40,281 nucleotides of DNA from Anaerolineales bacterium (GCA_016928575.1 JAFGKK010000081.1:1-40281); one strand, 5' to 3'. Positions 17,735 through 28,174 are shown, counted from the stretch's first letter. The notes: generated by a model not told the origin, from the sequence alone. Numbers and translations: made by a program.

Positions 17735-17740
17735 TACAAT
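17735..17740 (+). promoter_or_regulatory. -10 element (TACAAT) before the sugar epimerase
   Basis: GG-TACAAT lies 30 nt before the TTG start of the epimerase, inside the only gap of the glycan cluster (17718-17769). No clear -35 is seen. The same GGTACAAT form recurs at 35149-35156 and 35640-35647. Confidence 0.45.
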
Positions 17741-17769
17741 GGTTTCCTTCCGCGCGGAGGCGGACTGCG

Positions 17770-18717
17770 TTGGCTAACTACCTCATCACCGGCGGCGCCG
17801 GTTTTATCGGGTCGCACCTCGCCGAGAGTCTGGTCCGACAGGGGCATACGGTCAGAATTCTGGATAATTTTCTGACCGGAAAAAGATCGAACCTGGCTGG
17901 GATCCGCGGCAAAGCGGAAGTCATCAAGGGGGACATCCGCGACAAGCGGGCGGTCCTGGCGGCCGTGCGCGGCATGGAGTACGTGCTGCATCACGCGGCA
18001 CTGGTCTCGGTGGCCGAATCGGTCGAGCGTCCGGAGGAAACCCTCGACATCAACATCAACGGAACGCTGAACGTTCTCCAGTCGGCGAGGAAGGCGGGGG
18101 TCCGGCGGGTGGTGATGGCCTCCTCTTGCGCGGTCTATGGATCCGGACGGATTCCGGCGCGGGAAGACCAGGCTCCGCGGCCGCTTTCACCCTACGCGGT
18201 CAGCAAGCTGGCGGGCGAAGCGCTCGCGCTGTCGTTCCATCATTCCTACGGCCTGCCGGCCGCCTGTCTGCGGTATTTCAACGTTTTCGGCCCGCGTCAG
18301 GATCCCTCCTCGCCGTATTCGGGCGTGATTGCCATATTCTCCGCTCGGGCGGTTGCCGGTGAGCCGGTGACGATTTACGGCGACGGCCGCCAGACTCGGG
18401 ATTTCATTTATGTCGCCGATGTGGTAGACGCCAACCTCCGGGCCTGCGAATCGGAAACCGCGCCGGGACGGGCGATGAACGTCGGCACCGGCCGCGGGCG
18501 CAGCCTGCTGCAGCTGCGTTCGGATCTGGCCGACCTGCTGGGAGCGCCGCTGGCGGTGCGGCACGCCCCGCCGCGGTCGGGGGATATCTACCATTCCCGA
18601 GGCGATCCGGCGCTGGCCCGCAAGCTGATCGGCTTCCGGCCGCGGACGGATTTCCGGGCGGGTTTGGCCGCCACGCTCGATTGGCAGCGCGGCGCGGCCG
18701 GGCGGCGGGCGCCATGA
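17770..18717 (+). CDS. NAD-dependent sugar epimerase/dehydratase (UDP-glucose 4-epimerase-like)
   Basis: 315 residues from a TTG start preceded by GGAGG (17756-17760, spacing 9). It is an extended short-chain dehydrogenase: cofactor loop ITGGAGFIGSHLAE (6-19), then ILDNFLTGKRSN (30-41), catalytic serine in ASSCAVYG (117-124) and the Y-x3-K pair in SPYAVSKLAGE (140-150). RYFNVFGPRQDP and GDGRQTRDFIYVADVV complete the substrate pocket. It resembles UDP-GlcNAc/UDP-Glc C4 epimerases such as WbpP and WbgU relatives. It likely interconverts a UDP-sugar for the glycosyltransferases upstream. ATGA overlap links it to the dehydratase. Confidence 0.88.
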   Translation: MANYLITGGAGFIGSHLAESLVRQGHTVRILDNFLTGKRSNLAGIRGKAEVIKGDIRDKRAVLAAVRGMEYVLHHAALVSVAESVERPEETLDININGTLNVLQSARKAGVRRVVMASSCAVYGSGRIPAREDQAPRPLSPYAVSKLAGEALALSFHHSYGLPAACLRYFNVFGPRQDPSSPYSGVIAIFSARAVAGEPVTIYGDGRQTRDFIYVADVVDANLRACESETAPGRAMNVGTGRGRSLLQLRSDLADLLGAPLAVRHAPPRSGDIYHSRGDPALARKLIGFRPRTDFRAGLAATLDWQRGAAGRRAP

Positions 18718-20600
18718 ACAAATCGATCGTCTTCCTGCGCAACCGCTACCTTTTTCTGGCCGACCTGGCGATCATCGCCGCATCAATTTCGATCGCCTTC
18801 GTCCTCCGCCTGCCGTCCGAGCAGCTTCCCGTCTACGTCCCGACCGCGCTGGGGATGATCGCGGCGGCTTTGCTGATCAAGCCGATCGTGTATTGGCGGT
18901 TCGGCCTGTACCGCCGCTTCTGGGCGTACGCCAGCATGAAGGAAGTGCTAATCATCTTCGGCGCCATCGCGGCCAACGGCTTGCTCATGCAGGGGTACTA
19001 CCTGCTTTCCTTTTATATCACCAAGCCGCGGGTTCCTTTCACCATTCCGGCGATCGACGCCCTGGTGAGCCTGGTGCTCGTCGGCGGAATGCGGTTCTCG
19101 ATCCGCATGCTGTCCGAAGTGATGCAGGCGCGCCGCCGCCTGCCGGGCAGCGGCGCGACCAAGCGGGTGCTGATCGCCGGGGCCGGAGATGCGGGCGCGC
19201 TGGTGGCGCGCGAGATGCAGAAGAATCCGCAGTTGCGGATGATCCCGGTCGGCTTTCTCGACGACGCGCCGGAGAAGCTCAACCAGCGAATCCACGGCGT
19301 GCAAGTACTGGGAAGGCTGGATCACGTCCGCAGGATAGCCGCCGAACAGGAAGCCGACGAGCTGGTGATCGCGATTCCCTCGGCGTCGGGCGAGGTGTTC
19401 CGCAAAATCTCCGATCAATGCCGGAAGGGAAAAATCCCCTTTCTCACCATGCCCGGCCTGTACGAGCTGATCGGCGGACGGGTGAGCGCCGGGCGGCTGC
19501 GCAACGTCGAAGTGAGCGACCTCCTGCGCCGGGCGCCGGCCCACACCGCCGATCAGGCCGTCGGCTACGCCCTGAGCGGCAAGCGGGTGATGGTCACCGG
19601 AGGAGGCGGGTCGATCGGCTTCGAGCTCTGCCGGCAGATCGCGCGTTGGGGTCCGAGCGAGATCCTGCTCCTGGGGCACGGGGAGAACAGCATCTTCGAG
19701 GCGCTGATCGCCCTCGGCGAGGACTACCCCGAACTGGCCCTGCATCCGGTCATCGCCGACATCCGCGACCGGATCCGCATGCAGGCGGTTTTCCGGGCCC
19801 ATTCGCCCCAGGTGGTGTTCCACGCCGCGGCGCACAAACACGTGCCGCTGATGGAGATCAACGTCGAAGAAGCCTTCACCAACAACGTGCTCGGTACGCG
19901 CAACCTGGTCGAGATGGGGTTGGAAAGCGCGACCGAACGGCTGGTGCTCATCTCCAGCGACAAGGCGATCCGGCCGACGAGCGTGATGGGCGCCACCAAA
20001 CGCCTGGCGGAGATGATCGTGCAGGAAGCCGCGCTGCGGAGCGGGAGGCCATACGTCTCCGTCCGGTTCGGCAACGTCCTTGGCAGCCGCGGCTCGGTCA
20101 TCCCCGTGTTCAAACGGCAGATTGCGCGCGGAGGGCCGGTGACGGTGACCCACCCGGACATGGAGCGCTATTTCATGACCATCCCGGAAGCGGTCCATTT
20201 GGTCCTGCAGGCGGCCATCCTCGGCGAGGGCGGGGAGACTCTTCTGCTGCGGATGGGACAACCGGTGCGGATCGTATCCCTGGCCGAGGATCTCATCCGG
20301 CTTTCCGGACTGGAACCGGGCAAAGACATCCCGATCGTCTTCACCGGAGTGCGCCCCGGGGAAAAGCTCAGCGAGCAGTTGTGGGAAGAAGACACCATGC
20401 TGCGGCCGACCAACCACCCCGACATTCTCCGATTGGTCGAGGAGAATCACACGCCGGAGCCCGCGGACCTGAAGCGCCGGGTGGAGGAATTGGCCCGTCT
20501 GGCGGACCAGGGTGAAGTCCAAAAATTGGTCCGGGGATTGAACGAAATCGTCGGAGGGACGATCGGACAGGTTCCCCCGCCCGACATGATCAGCGTTTGA
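18714..20600 (+). CDS. Membrane-anchored nucleotide-sugar 4,6-dehydratase (WbpM/CapD/PglF type)
   Basis: 628 residues from ATG 18714 (ATGA); a longer frame to 18681 overlaps the epimerase. Four hydrophobic segments occupy about residues 13-125. A first Rossmann domain follows with VLIAGAGDAGALVARE (152-167), then the catalytic domain with VMVTGGGGSIGFELC (292-306). The active site reads ISSDKAIRPTSVMGATKR (413-430): methionine replaces the usual tyrosine and the lysine is kept. This Ser-Met-Lys form is known from WbpM-type UDP-GlcNAc 4,6-dehydratases. It makes the 4-keto-6-deoxy precursor of bacillosamine, QuiNAc or FucNAc-type sugars at the inner membrane. It supplies donors for the glycan cluster. 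Confidence 0.92.
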   Translation: MNKSIVFLRNRYLFLADLAIIAASISIAFVLRLPSEQLPVYVPTALGMIAAALLIKPIVYWRFGLYRRFWAYASMKEVLIIFGAIAANGLLMQGYYLLSFYITKPRVPFTIPAIDALVSLVLVGGMRFSIRMLSEVMQARRRLPGSGATKRVLIAGAGDAGALVAREMQKNPQLRMIPVGFLDDAPEKLNQRIHGVQVLGRLDHVRRIAAEQEADELVIAIPSASGEVFRKISDQCRKGKIPFLTMPGLYELIGGRVSAGRLRNVEVSDLLRRAPAHTADQAVGYALSGKRVMVTGGGGSIGFELCRQIARWGPSEILLLGHGENSIFEALIALGEDYPELALHPVIADIRDRIRMQAVFRAHSPQVVFHAAAHKHVPLMEINVEEAFTNNVLGTRNLVEMGLESATERLVLISSDKAIRPTSVMGATKRLAEMIVQEAALRSGRPYVSVRFGNVLGSRGSVIPVFKRQIARGGPVTVTHPDMERYFMTIPEAVHLVLQAAILGEGGETLLLRMGQPVRIVSLAEDLIRLSGLEPGKDIPIVFTGVRPGEKLSEQLWEEDTMLRPTNHPDILRLVEENHTPEPADLKRRVEELARLADQGEVQKLVRGLNEIVGGTIGQVPPPDMISV

Positions 20601-21027
20601 TTCCGCAGGCCGTCCCCGGATCCGCCCTGCTCGTCCGCGGGAAGATGCAGGCATGACAAAGGTCGGCTCTGAAACGGCAAAACGAAAAAACCGCCGGGTA
20701 TCGGCGACGCGGAAAGCGGCGCGGCGGATTCCTGCGCGCCGACCAAGCCGGCCGAAACGCAGGCCCGACGACACCCTCCCAGCCGGTGCTCCGGCGGCGT
20801 CCCGGCCGGCTGCGGCGATAGCGGAACCGGCCCGCGCCGGCTTTCACCCCTTCGGAAAAATCCTTAACCGCATCTGGAAAAATGTGGGCAGCTGTTTTAG
20901 AGCCCCATCCCGGGAAAAAGGGAGCGGGACGAGCAATCCATTGGGTTTGCAGAAGGCGGAATTGGCATCGACCCCTCCGCCCGCGCGCCAAAGCAGACTA
21001 CAAATTTTATTTCCATACGCTGGAAAA
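20601..21027. other. Gap between dehydratase and exported TPR protein
   Basis: This 427-bp stretch stays open in the frame of the next gene from ATG 20653. The predicted 125 extra residues are unusually rich in Arg, Lys, Pro and Ala without any domain, and they would place the clear signal peptide of the TPR protein in the middle of a chain. I therefore treat it as non-coding or leader DNA. No tRNA, strong hairpin or consensus promoter was seen. Confidence 0.4.
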
Positions 21028-22401
21028 ATGAAATTCCCGGCGATCGGCCTATGCGTTCTCCTCTGGCTGATCCCGGCCGCCACACCGAACGGCGCCGTTC
21101 CCTATCGACCGTCCTGCCCCGCAGATCCGCGTCCGGCGGCCGGCTGGGGCGTGCTGTGGTTCCCGCAGGACGACGCGTTCGCGCTGTCCGCCGCCCGGGA
21201 ACTGCTCGGGAGGCGGGATTTTCCGGCGGCGGTCTGTTTCTTCCGGCTGGCAGAGGATACCCATCAGCGGGATCCGCATTTTCTATACGAGCTTGGCGAA
21301 GCCTATTGGGGATCCGGCGATCTGGAATCGGCGCTGGAGCAATGGGAAAAAGCGCTGGCGCTCGCTCCGGCGTGGGACGAGTTATCCGTCCGACTGTGGA
21401 AGGGGTACTTCCAGGGCGAATTCTGGGATCGGGCGGAGCCGGCGATCTCGCGCCGCCTGGCCCGGCATGCGGACGACGTTGAGGCCAAATTCGCTTTGGC
21501 GCTGGTCCGCGCCGCGCGTAATCCGGGAAGCGCGCTGGACCTGCTCGCCGCATTGCGGACGGCCCCCAAGCCGGTTTCGACCAACGCGCGGGCCTTGGAG
21601 GCGGTGATCCGGGCGGCGATCGCGAGAAGGGTCCCCGAATACATCTTCGCCGCAACCGGGGAAGAACTGCTCCGGCAAGGCCAGGCCGCGCTCGCCAAAG
21701 AAGCTCTGCGCCGGGCGATCGAGAGAAATCCGAATTACGGGGAAGCGTACGCGCTGTTGGGGCTGGCGCAGGAGGCCACCGGCGGGGATCCGGAAGAATC
21801 TTACCGGAGGGGCGTCGCCCTGGCGCCGAACTCCGCCCTGGCCTGCCTGGCGTACGGCGCTTGGCTGAGGCGGCAGGGGGAATCCACTCTGGCCCGCTGG
21901 TGGCTGATCCAAGCTTGGATCGCGCGGCCGGGGGATTGGATCATCGCGGCGGAGCTTGCCCAATTGGATTTCGACCGCGGGAATTTGAACGACGCCGAGC
22001 AATGGCTTCTGCAGTCGGTGGCGGCCTACCCGGCCGAACCCGAGGCCTGGATCGCGCTGGCGGCGTTCTTCATCGAAAACGATTACCGGGTGGAAGCGAA
22101 CGGAATCCCGGCGGCCCGCCAGGCGGTGATCCTGGCCCCGGACAACGACCGGGCGCTGGACCTGCTCGGCTTGGGATGGTACAAGCTGGCCGATTTTTCC
22201 ACGGCTGAGCGGATGTTCCTGCGCGCCTTGGAGAAGAATCCGGATTCCGCCAAGGTGCATCTGCACCTGGGAATGTGCTATTGGGAGCAGGGACGCGCGG
22301 CCGAAGCGAGAAGCGAATGGGAAACCGCACTCCAACTGGATCCCCGCGGCGCCGTCGGCCGGCAGGCCGAAGAATTCCTCTCCAGGTCCCGCCCGGAATA
22401 G
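21028..22401 (+). CDS. Exported TPR-repeat protein
   Basis: 457 residues from ATG 21028. The first residues MKFPAIGLCVLLWLIPAATP form a signal peptide, followed by a short linker with two cysteine-flanking prolines (YRPSCPADP). From about residue 45 to the end the chain is a run of TPR-like helical hairpins: LLGRRDFPAAVCFFRLAED, FLYELGEAYWGSGDLESALEQ, then KVHLHLGMCYWEQGRAAEA near the C-terminus. It should act outside the cytoplasm as a scaffold. Because it follows the glycan genes, a role in polymer export or assembly is possible (inference). The in-frame extension to 20653 would bury the signal peptide and is not favoured. Confidence 0.7.
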   Translation: MKFPAIGLCVLLWLIPAATPNGAVPYRPSCPADPRPAAGWGVLWFPQDDAFALSAARELLGRRDFPAAVCFFRLAEDTHQRDPHFLYELGEAYWGSGDLESALEQWEKALALAPAWDELSVRLWKGYFQGEFWDRAEPAISRRLARHADDVEAKFALALVRAARNPGSALDLLAALRTAPKPVSTNARALEAVIRAAIARRVPEYIFAATGEELLRQGQAALAKEALRRAIERNPNYGEAYALLGLAQEATGGDPEESYRRGVALAPNSALACLAYGAWLRRQGESTLARWWLIQAWIARPGDWIIAAELAQLDFDRGNLNDAEQWLLQSVAAYPAEPEAWIALAAFFIENDYRVEANGIPAARQAVILAPDNDRALDLLGLGWYKLADFSTAERMFLRALEKNPDSAKVHLHLGMCYWEQGRAAEARSEWETALQLDPRGAVGRQAEEFLSRSRPE

Positions 22402-22415
22402 GCCCCGGGCCGGTT

Positions 22416-22421
22416 TATAAT
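22416..22421 (+). promoter_or_regulatory. -10 promoter element (TATAAT) before the 65-aa membrane protein
   Basis: TATAAT lies 15 nt after the stop of the TPR gene and 23 nt before ATG 22444. Together with AGGAGG (22431-22436) it makes a compact leader for a small gene with its own promoter. Confidence 0.55.
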
Positions 22422-22443
22422 CGCCCTCACAGGAGGAAAAACC

Positions 22444-22641
22444 ATGCCCAAGAGTCAAATCCTGAAAATCCTCAATCCGTGCCTGGCGCTGTTGCTGGTC
22501 TTCATACTGCTCTCCGCGTTGTTGCCGGCCGTCTTCCCGTTCCCCCTTCATCGCGGGGCGGGAATACTTTTCGCGGCGGGAATCGGACTTCATATTGTAT
22601 TAAACTGGCCGTGGATCCGCTCGAATCTGTTTAAGCGTTGA
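22444..22641 (+). CDS. Small two-helix membrane protein (DUF4405-like), 65 aa
   Basis: 65 residues with consensus ribosome binding site AGGAGG (22431-22436, 7 nt before ATG). Two hydrophobic segments lie at about residues 14-33 and 38-55. The second ends in GLHIVLNWPWIRSNLFKR, the His-x3-Asn-Trp signature of the small DUF4405-type membrane proteins, where the histidine may bind heme or a quinone in larger relatives. That function is not proven for the short forms. The strong promoter and ribosome site indicate real expression. It ends the conserved gene block before a 400-bp repeat-rich gap. Confidence 0.75.
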   Translation: MPKSQILKILNPCLALLLVFILLSALLPAVFPFPLHRGAGILFAAGIGLHIVLNWPWIRSNLFKR

Positions 22642-23038
22642 CCGGTTGCGGGAATGGGCCAGCGGATGCCTTTTGATCCCTGCCCCGGTCCGCCCATCGA
22701 TCTGCCTCGAAAGACACGGATGCGGGGATTGCGGGCGCCGCGCCGGCGACGGCTTTTCTCCGCGCCTGATTAGAAAATAAAAAGGTTACTATTCAACCGG
22801 CGATCGTCATGCCGGCGCCCGCCCTCGGCATGTTCCTTACCGGGGGTGAAATTAGCCGGCATCCAGTAAATCATCAATAAATACTGGATCCCGGCTTCGG
22901 GCACGCCGGGGTGACGGACAAAACTTATAACGCTGGTGATGTTTTACTGAGATTATTCAGCCGAAATAAGCTGCCTGAGCAGTTGCGAAAAAAATAATAT
23001 TCCGGCGCCAACCCATCCCATCTACAATCGGCAACGCA
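22642..23038. other. Repeat-bearing intergenic region
   Basis: 397 bp without a supported gene. It holds the 110-bp MITE-like repeat (22806-22915), an AT-rich stretch (about 22770-22795 and 22925-23000) that is unlike the surrounding GC-rich DNA, and a TACAAT box at 23023-23028 just before the broken DUF385 gene. Nothing else was recognised. Confidence 0.5.
22806..22915. repeat. MITE-like nested inverted repeat (110 bp)
   Basis: The element starts GTCATGCCGGCG and ends CGCCGGGGTGAC, imperfect terminal inverted repeats. An inner inverted repeat sits at its core: CCGGCATCCAGTA (22857-22869) pairs with TACTGGATCCCGG (22882-22894), with one mismatch, around an AT-rich loop. The layout GTCAT-CCGG ... 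GGATCCAGT / ACTGGATCC ... CCGG-TGAC matches short non-coding repeats scattered through many environmental bacterial genomes. No transposase is near, so it would depend on one elsewhere, if mobile at all. Confidence 0.6.
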
Positions 23039-23440
23039 TTGATTAAGACATTTGTTTTTTCGCCGCTTCATCCGCTGCTCGGAGAGAGTTTCGCCGTCAT
23101 CACCGTTTACGGCAGCAAGACCGGACGGCGAATATCGACCCCGATCAACGTATCGCACAGCAGAGAGGAATTCACCGTCGTCAGCTACCGCACGCGCACC
23201 TGGTGGCGGAACCTGCGCGAAGGCCGCGCGGGCGGACTGCGGCTGGGCGGAAAGACGGTGACCGTCACGGCGAAAATCATCGACGATCCGGAGCAAGGCC
23301 GGGATGGCCTGCGGGTGTATTTCGAGCGCCATCCGGGGTATGCGGAATATTCGAGATCCGGGCGGATGCCCTGGGACGGATCCCGGAGGACGACCTGAAA
23401 CGCGCAGCCCGGGGGCGGGTGATCATCCGGTTGACGTCCC
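23039..23440 (+). pseudogene. Frameshifted DUF385 / deazaflavin-dependent nitroreductase-family gene
   Basis: Starting at TTG 23039, the frame reads a DUF385-type protein: VITVYGSKTGRRISTPINVS, then VVSYRTRTWWRNLREGRAGG and VYFERHPGYA. These small split-barrel proteins bind F420 or a related flavin. After HPGYA (about 23342-23350) the frame becomes non-homologous and stops at 23396-23398. The expected ending continues in the neighbouring frame: IRADALGRIPEDDLKRAARG, then RVIIRLT, to about 23437. A one-base deletion (or equivalent) explains this. It is either a decaying gene or an assembly error. A TACAAT box at 23023-23028 is the only promoter-like signal. Confidence 0.7.
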
Positions 23441-23820
23441 GCAGGCCGAAATGGCGTGTGGGCGCGATTAAGAATCCAGCCCGGCGGGGGGTGCCAATCT
23501 CGGTCCTGTTTCCTTCAGGCACCGGTGCGCTTGCTTCCCCATTCGGATCACCGGATGCTCCTATGCCGCCCGCGGCGGAGGGGATCGGTTCTGGCGGGGG
23601 AAGACAACCCGGAATCGCAAACCAGGTTTTTCCGATGGCTTACGGTTGGTTAACCATCCTGAAACGCAACGGCGACCGATGGGTGGACGGGCGCGTGCGC
23701 GTCGATCTGCGGCAAGGCGAGCGGACGCGGGCCTTTGCGTTCGCCGGTCGGCCGTGAATCCGGATTCGAAGGAAGTGTTCGGCGCAAGCAGAACAGTCGG
23801 GTTGATTAAGAAAGCGGCGG
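23441..23820 (+). other. Region without recognised gene
   Basis: After the broken DUF385 gene, a frame stays open to TGA 23755-23757. It is composed of Pro/Gly/Ala-rich sequence and then a more protein-like tail (GWLTILKRNGDRWVDGRVRV). I recognise no family and see no ribosome binding site. It could be the degraded 3' part of another gene or chance open frame in GC-rich DNA. The promoter of tRNA-Leu begins at 23821. Confidence 0.35.
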
Positions 23821-23848
23821 TTGACACCGCTTCTCCCTGGGCTATAAT
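23821..23848 (+). promoter_or_regulatory. Consensus promoter of tRNA-Leu
   Basis: TTGACA (23821-23826) and TATAAT (23843-23848) are separated by 16 bp. Both hexamers match the housekeeping sigma consensus exactly. The tRNA 5' end is 16 nt after the -10, consistent with a very short leader. This is the strongest promoter of the window. Confidence 0.85.
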
Positions 23849-23864
23849 TCCCGGGCTTCCCGCC

Positions 23865-23946
23865 GCGCTGGTGCTGGAACTGGCAGACAGGCATGGTTGA
23901 GGGCCATGTGCCGCAAGGCGTGAGGGTTCAACTCCCTCCCAGCGCA
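23865..23946 (+). tRNA. tRNA-Leu (anticodon GAG)
   Basis: 82 nt folding as a class II tRNA. The acceptor stem pairs GCGCTGG (23865-23871) with CCAGCGC (23939-23945), with A as discriminator. The D arm contains the conserved GGAACTGGCAGAC. The anticodon stem is CATGG/CCATG with loop TTGAGGG, so the anticodon is GAG, reading CUC and CUU leucine codons. A long variable arm follows (GTGCCGCAAGGCGT), then the T arm GAGGG-TTCAACT-CCCTC. The 3' CCA is not encoded (sequence continues CTG), so it must be added by CCA transferase. Confidence 0.93.
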
Positions 23947-23951
23947 CTGCG

Positions 23952-23981
23952 ACCGCCGCCGAGATCGGGCGGCGGTTTTGT
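23952..23981 (+). terminator. Rho-independent terminator after tRNA-Leu
   Basis: ACCGCCGCC (23952-23960) pairs perfectly with GGCGGCGGT (23968-23976) around a 7-nt loop, followed by a T-run (TTTTGTT). It lies 5 nt after the tRNA discriminator base. Confidence 0.85.
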
Positions 23982-24048
23982 TACCCCCTCTCCTGCCCTC
24001 CCCCGGTTGGCGAACCACGCCAACCGGGGGAGGGCAGGAGAGGGGGTA
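23982..24048. repeat. Long GC-rich palindrome, copy 1
   Basis: Perfect 31-bp inverted repeat: left arm 23982-24012 starts TACCCCCTCTCCTGCCCTCC, right arm 24018-24048 ends AGGGCAGGAGAGGGGGTA, with a 5-nt loop (AACCA). The arm tips next to the loop read GGTTGGCG/CGCCAACC. It belongs to a family with the palindromes at 27117-27178 and 37153-37219. It sits between the tRNA-Leu terminator and the TATAAT box of glyQS, which starts 4 nt after it, so its right arm occupies the -35 position of that promoter. Confidence 0.9.
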
Positions 24049-24051
24049 CGT

Positions 24052-24057
24052 TATAAT
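24052..24057 (+). promoter_or_regulatory. -10 promoter element (TATAAT) of glyQS
   Basis: Perfect TATAAT, 33 nt before the ATG of the glycyl-tRNA synthetase. The expected -35 position falls in the GC-rich right arm of palindrome copy 1, so there is no consensus -35. Confidence 0.6.
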
Positions 24058-24089
24058 CCCGAAAACCTTTCCCGATCGGAAAACCGCCT

Positions 24090-27116
<3,027 letters not shown>

Positions 27117-27178
27117 CCCCCTCCTTTATCTTCCCCCGTTTGGCGAATTTCCCCAAACGGGGAAGGCAGGGGAGGGGG
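27117..27178. repeat. Long GC-rich palindrome, copy 2 (imperfect)
   Basis: The left arm 27117-27143 begins CCCCCTCC directly after the TGA of glyS and ends CCCCCGTTTGG. The right arm 27153-27178 reads CCAAACGGGGAAGG, then CAGGGGAGGGGG. Outer CCCCCTCC/GGAGGGGG and inner CGTTTGG/CCAAACG pair; the middle has mismatches and one bulge. Inner-stem bases differ from copy 1 in both arms (GTTTGG/CCAAAC versus GGTTGG/CCAACC), i.e. compensatory. It fills the gap exactly between the stop of glyS and the ribosome binding site (27181) of the next gene. Confidence 0.85.
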
Positions 27179-27190
27179 CAAGGAGGCCTT

Positions 27191-28174
27191 ATGGACGCCA
27201 TACGCTGGGGCATCTTGGGCACGGGCGGGATCGCAAGAAAATTCGCGGACGGCTTGGCGTTGCTTCCGGATGCGCGCCTGGCCGCGGTGGGATCGCGCAC
27301 GCGCGGATCGGCGGAAGCATTCGGCAAGCAGTGGAGGATCCCGCATCGGCACGGCAGCTACGCGGCGCTGATGGCTGACCCTGACGTGGAGGTGATCTAC
27401 ATCGCCACGCCGCACACCCTGCACCGCGAAAACGCGCTCGGCTGCCTTTCCGCCGGAAAGGCCGTGCTGTGCGAGAAGCCGTTCACGATCAACGCCCGCC
27501 AGGCGGAGGAAGTGATCGCCCAGGCGAGGAGCAGGAAACTCTTCCTCATGGAAGCCATGTGGACCCGCTTCTTCCCGGTTGTCGCGAAGGTCCGCAGCCT
27601 GCTGGCCGAAGGGGCGATCGGGGAGGTCCGTCAGGTTCAAGCCGATTTCGGCGCCCAGCCGAAGTTCGACCCGAAAAGCCGGCTGTTTGATCCGGCCCTC
27701 GGCGGCGGCGCTTTGCTGGACCTGGGGGTGTATCCAGTCTCGCTGGCGTCGATGGTGTTCGGCGAGGCTCCCCGGCGGATCACCTCCGCGGCGCGCCTCG
27801 GCTCCACCGGGGTGGACGAGCATGCCGCCGCGATTTTGGAATACTCCGGCGGCCGGATGGCGGTGGTGTCGTGCGCGATGACGTTCGTCTCGCCCCAGGA
27901 AGCGCACATCCTCGGGACGAACGGGCGGATCCGGATCCGCCGCCCGTGGTGGTTCCCCGCCGCGGTCACCCTTTCACGGACGGGAAAGGATGACGAGGAG
28001 ATCACCATGCCCTACCTCGGAAACGGCTATGCCCACGAGGCGGCGGAGGTGATGGAGTGCCTGCGGGGCGGAAAAATGGAAAGCACGGTGATGCCGCTGG
28101 ACGAGACGCTTCGCATCATGCACGCCCTCGACTCCATCCGCGCGCCATGGGGTTTGAAATACCCGGGGGATTGA
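27191..28174 (+). CDS. Gfo/Idh/MocA family oxidoreductase (dihydrodiol-dehydrogenase-like)
   Basis: 327 residues from ATG 27191, with consensus AGGAGG at 27181-27186. A longer frame to 27113 would read through the palindrome and overlap glyS, so it is rejected. The N-terminal Rossmann loop is WGILGTGGIARKFADGL (6-22). CEKPFTINARQAEEVIAQAR carries the family EKP motif, and MEAMWTRFFP and LGGGALLDLGVYPVSLASM are characteristic of the trans-1,2-dihydrobenzene-1,2-diol dehydrogenase / 1,5-anhydrofructose reductase subgroup. It uses NAD(P) on a sugar or diol substrate that cannot be specified. It may be transcribed together with glyS, separated only by palindrome copy 2. Confidence 0.9.
   Translation: MDAIRWGILGTGGIARKFADGLALLPDARLAAVGSRTRGSAEAFGKQWRIPHRHGSYAALMADPDVEVIYIATPHTLHRENALGCLSAGKAVLCEKPFTINARQAEEVIAQARSRKLFLMEAMWTRFFPVVAKVRSLLAEGAIGEVRQVQADFGAQPKFDPKSRLFDPALGGGALLDLGVYPVSLASMVFGEAPRRITSAARLGSTGVDEHAAAILEYSGGRMAVVSCAMTFVSPQEAHILGTNGRIRIRRPWWFPAAVTLSRTGKDDEEITMPYLGNGYAHEAAEVMECLRGGKMESTVMPLDETLRIMHALDSIRAPWGLKYPGD

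Noticed and set aside
17718-17769. Rho-independent terminator between the GT2 and epimerase genes
   Set aside because: No stem followed by a T-run was found; only a -10 box is visible, so read-through is possible.
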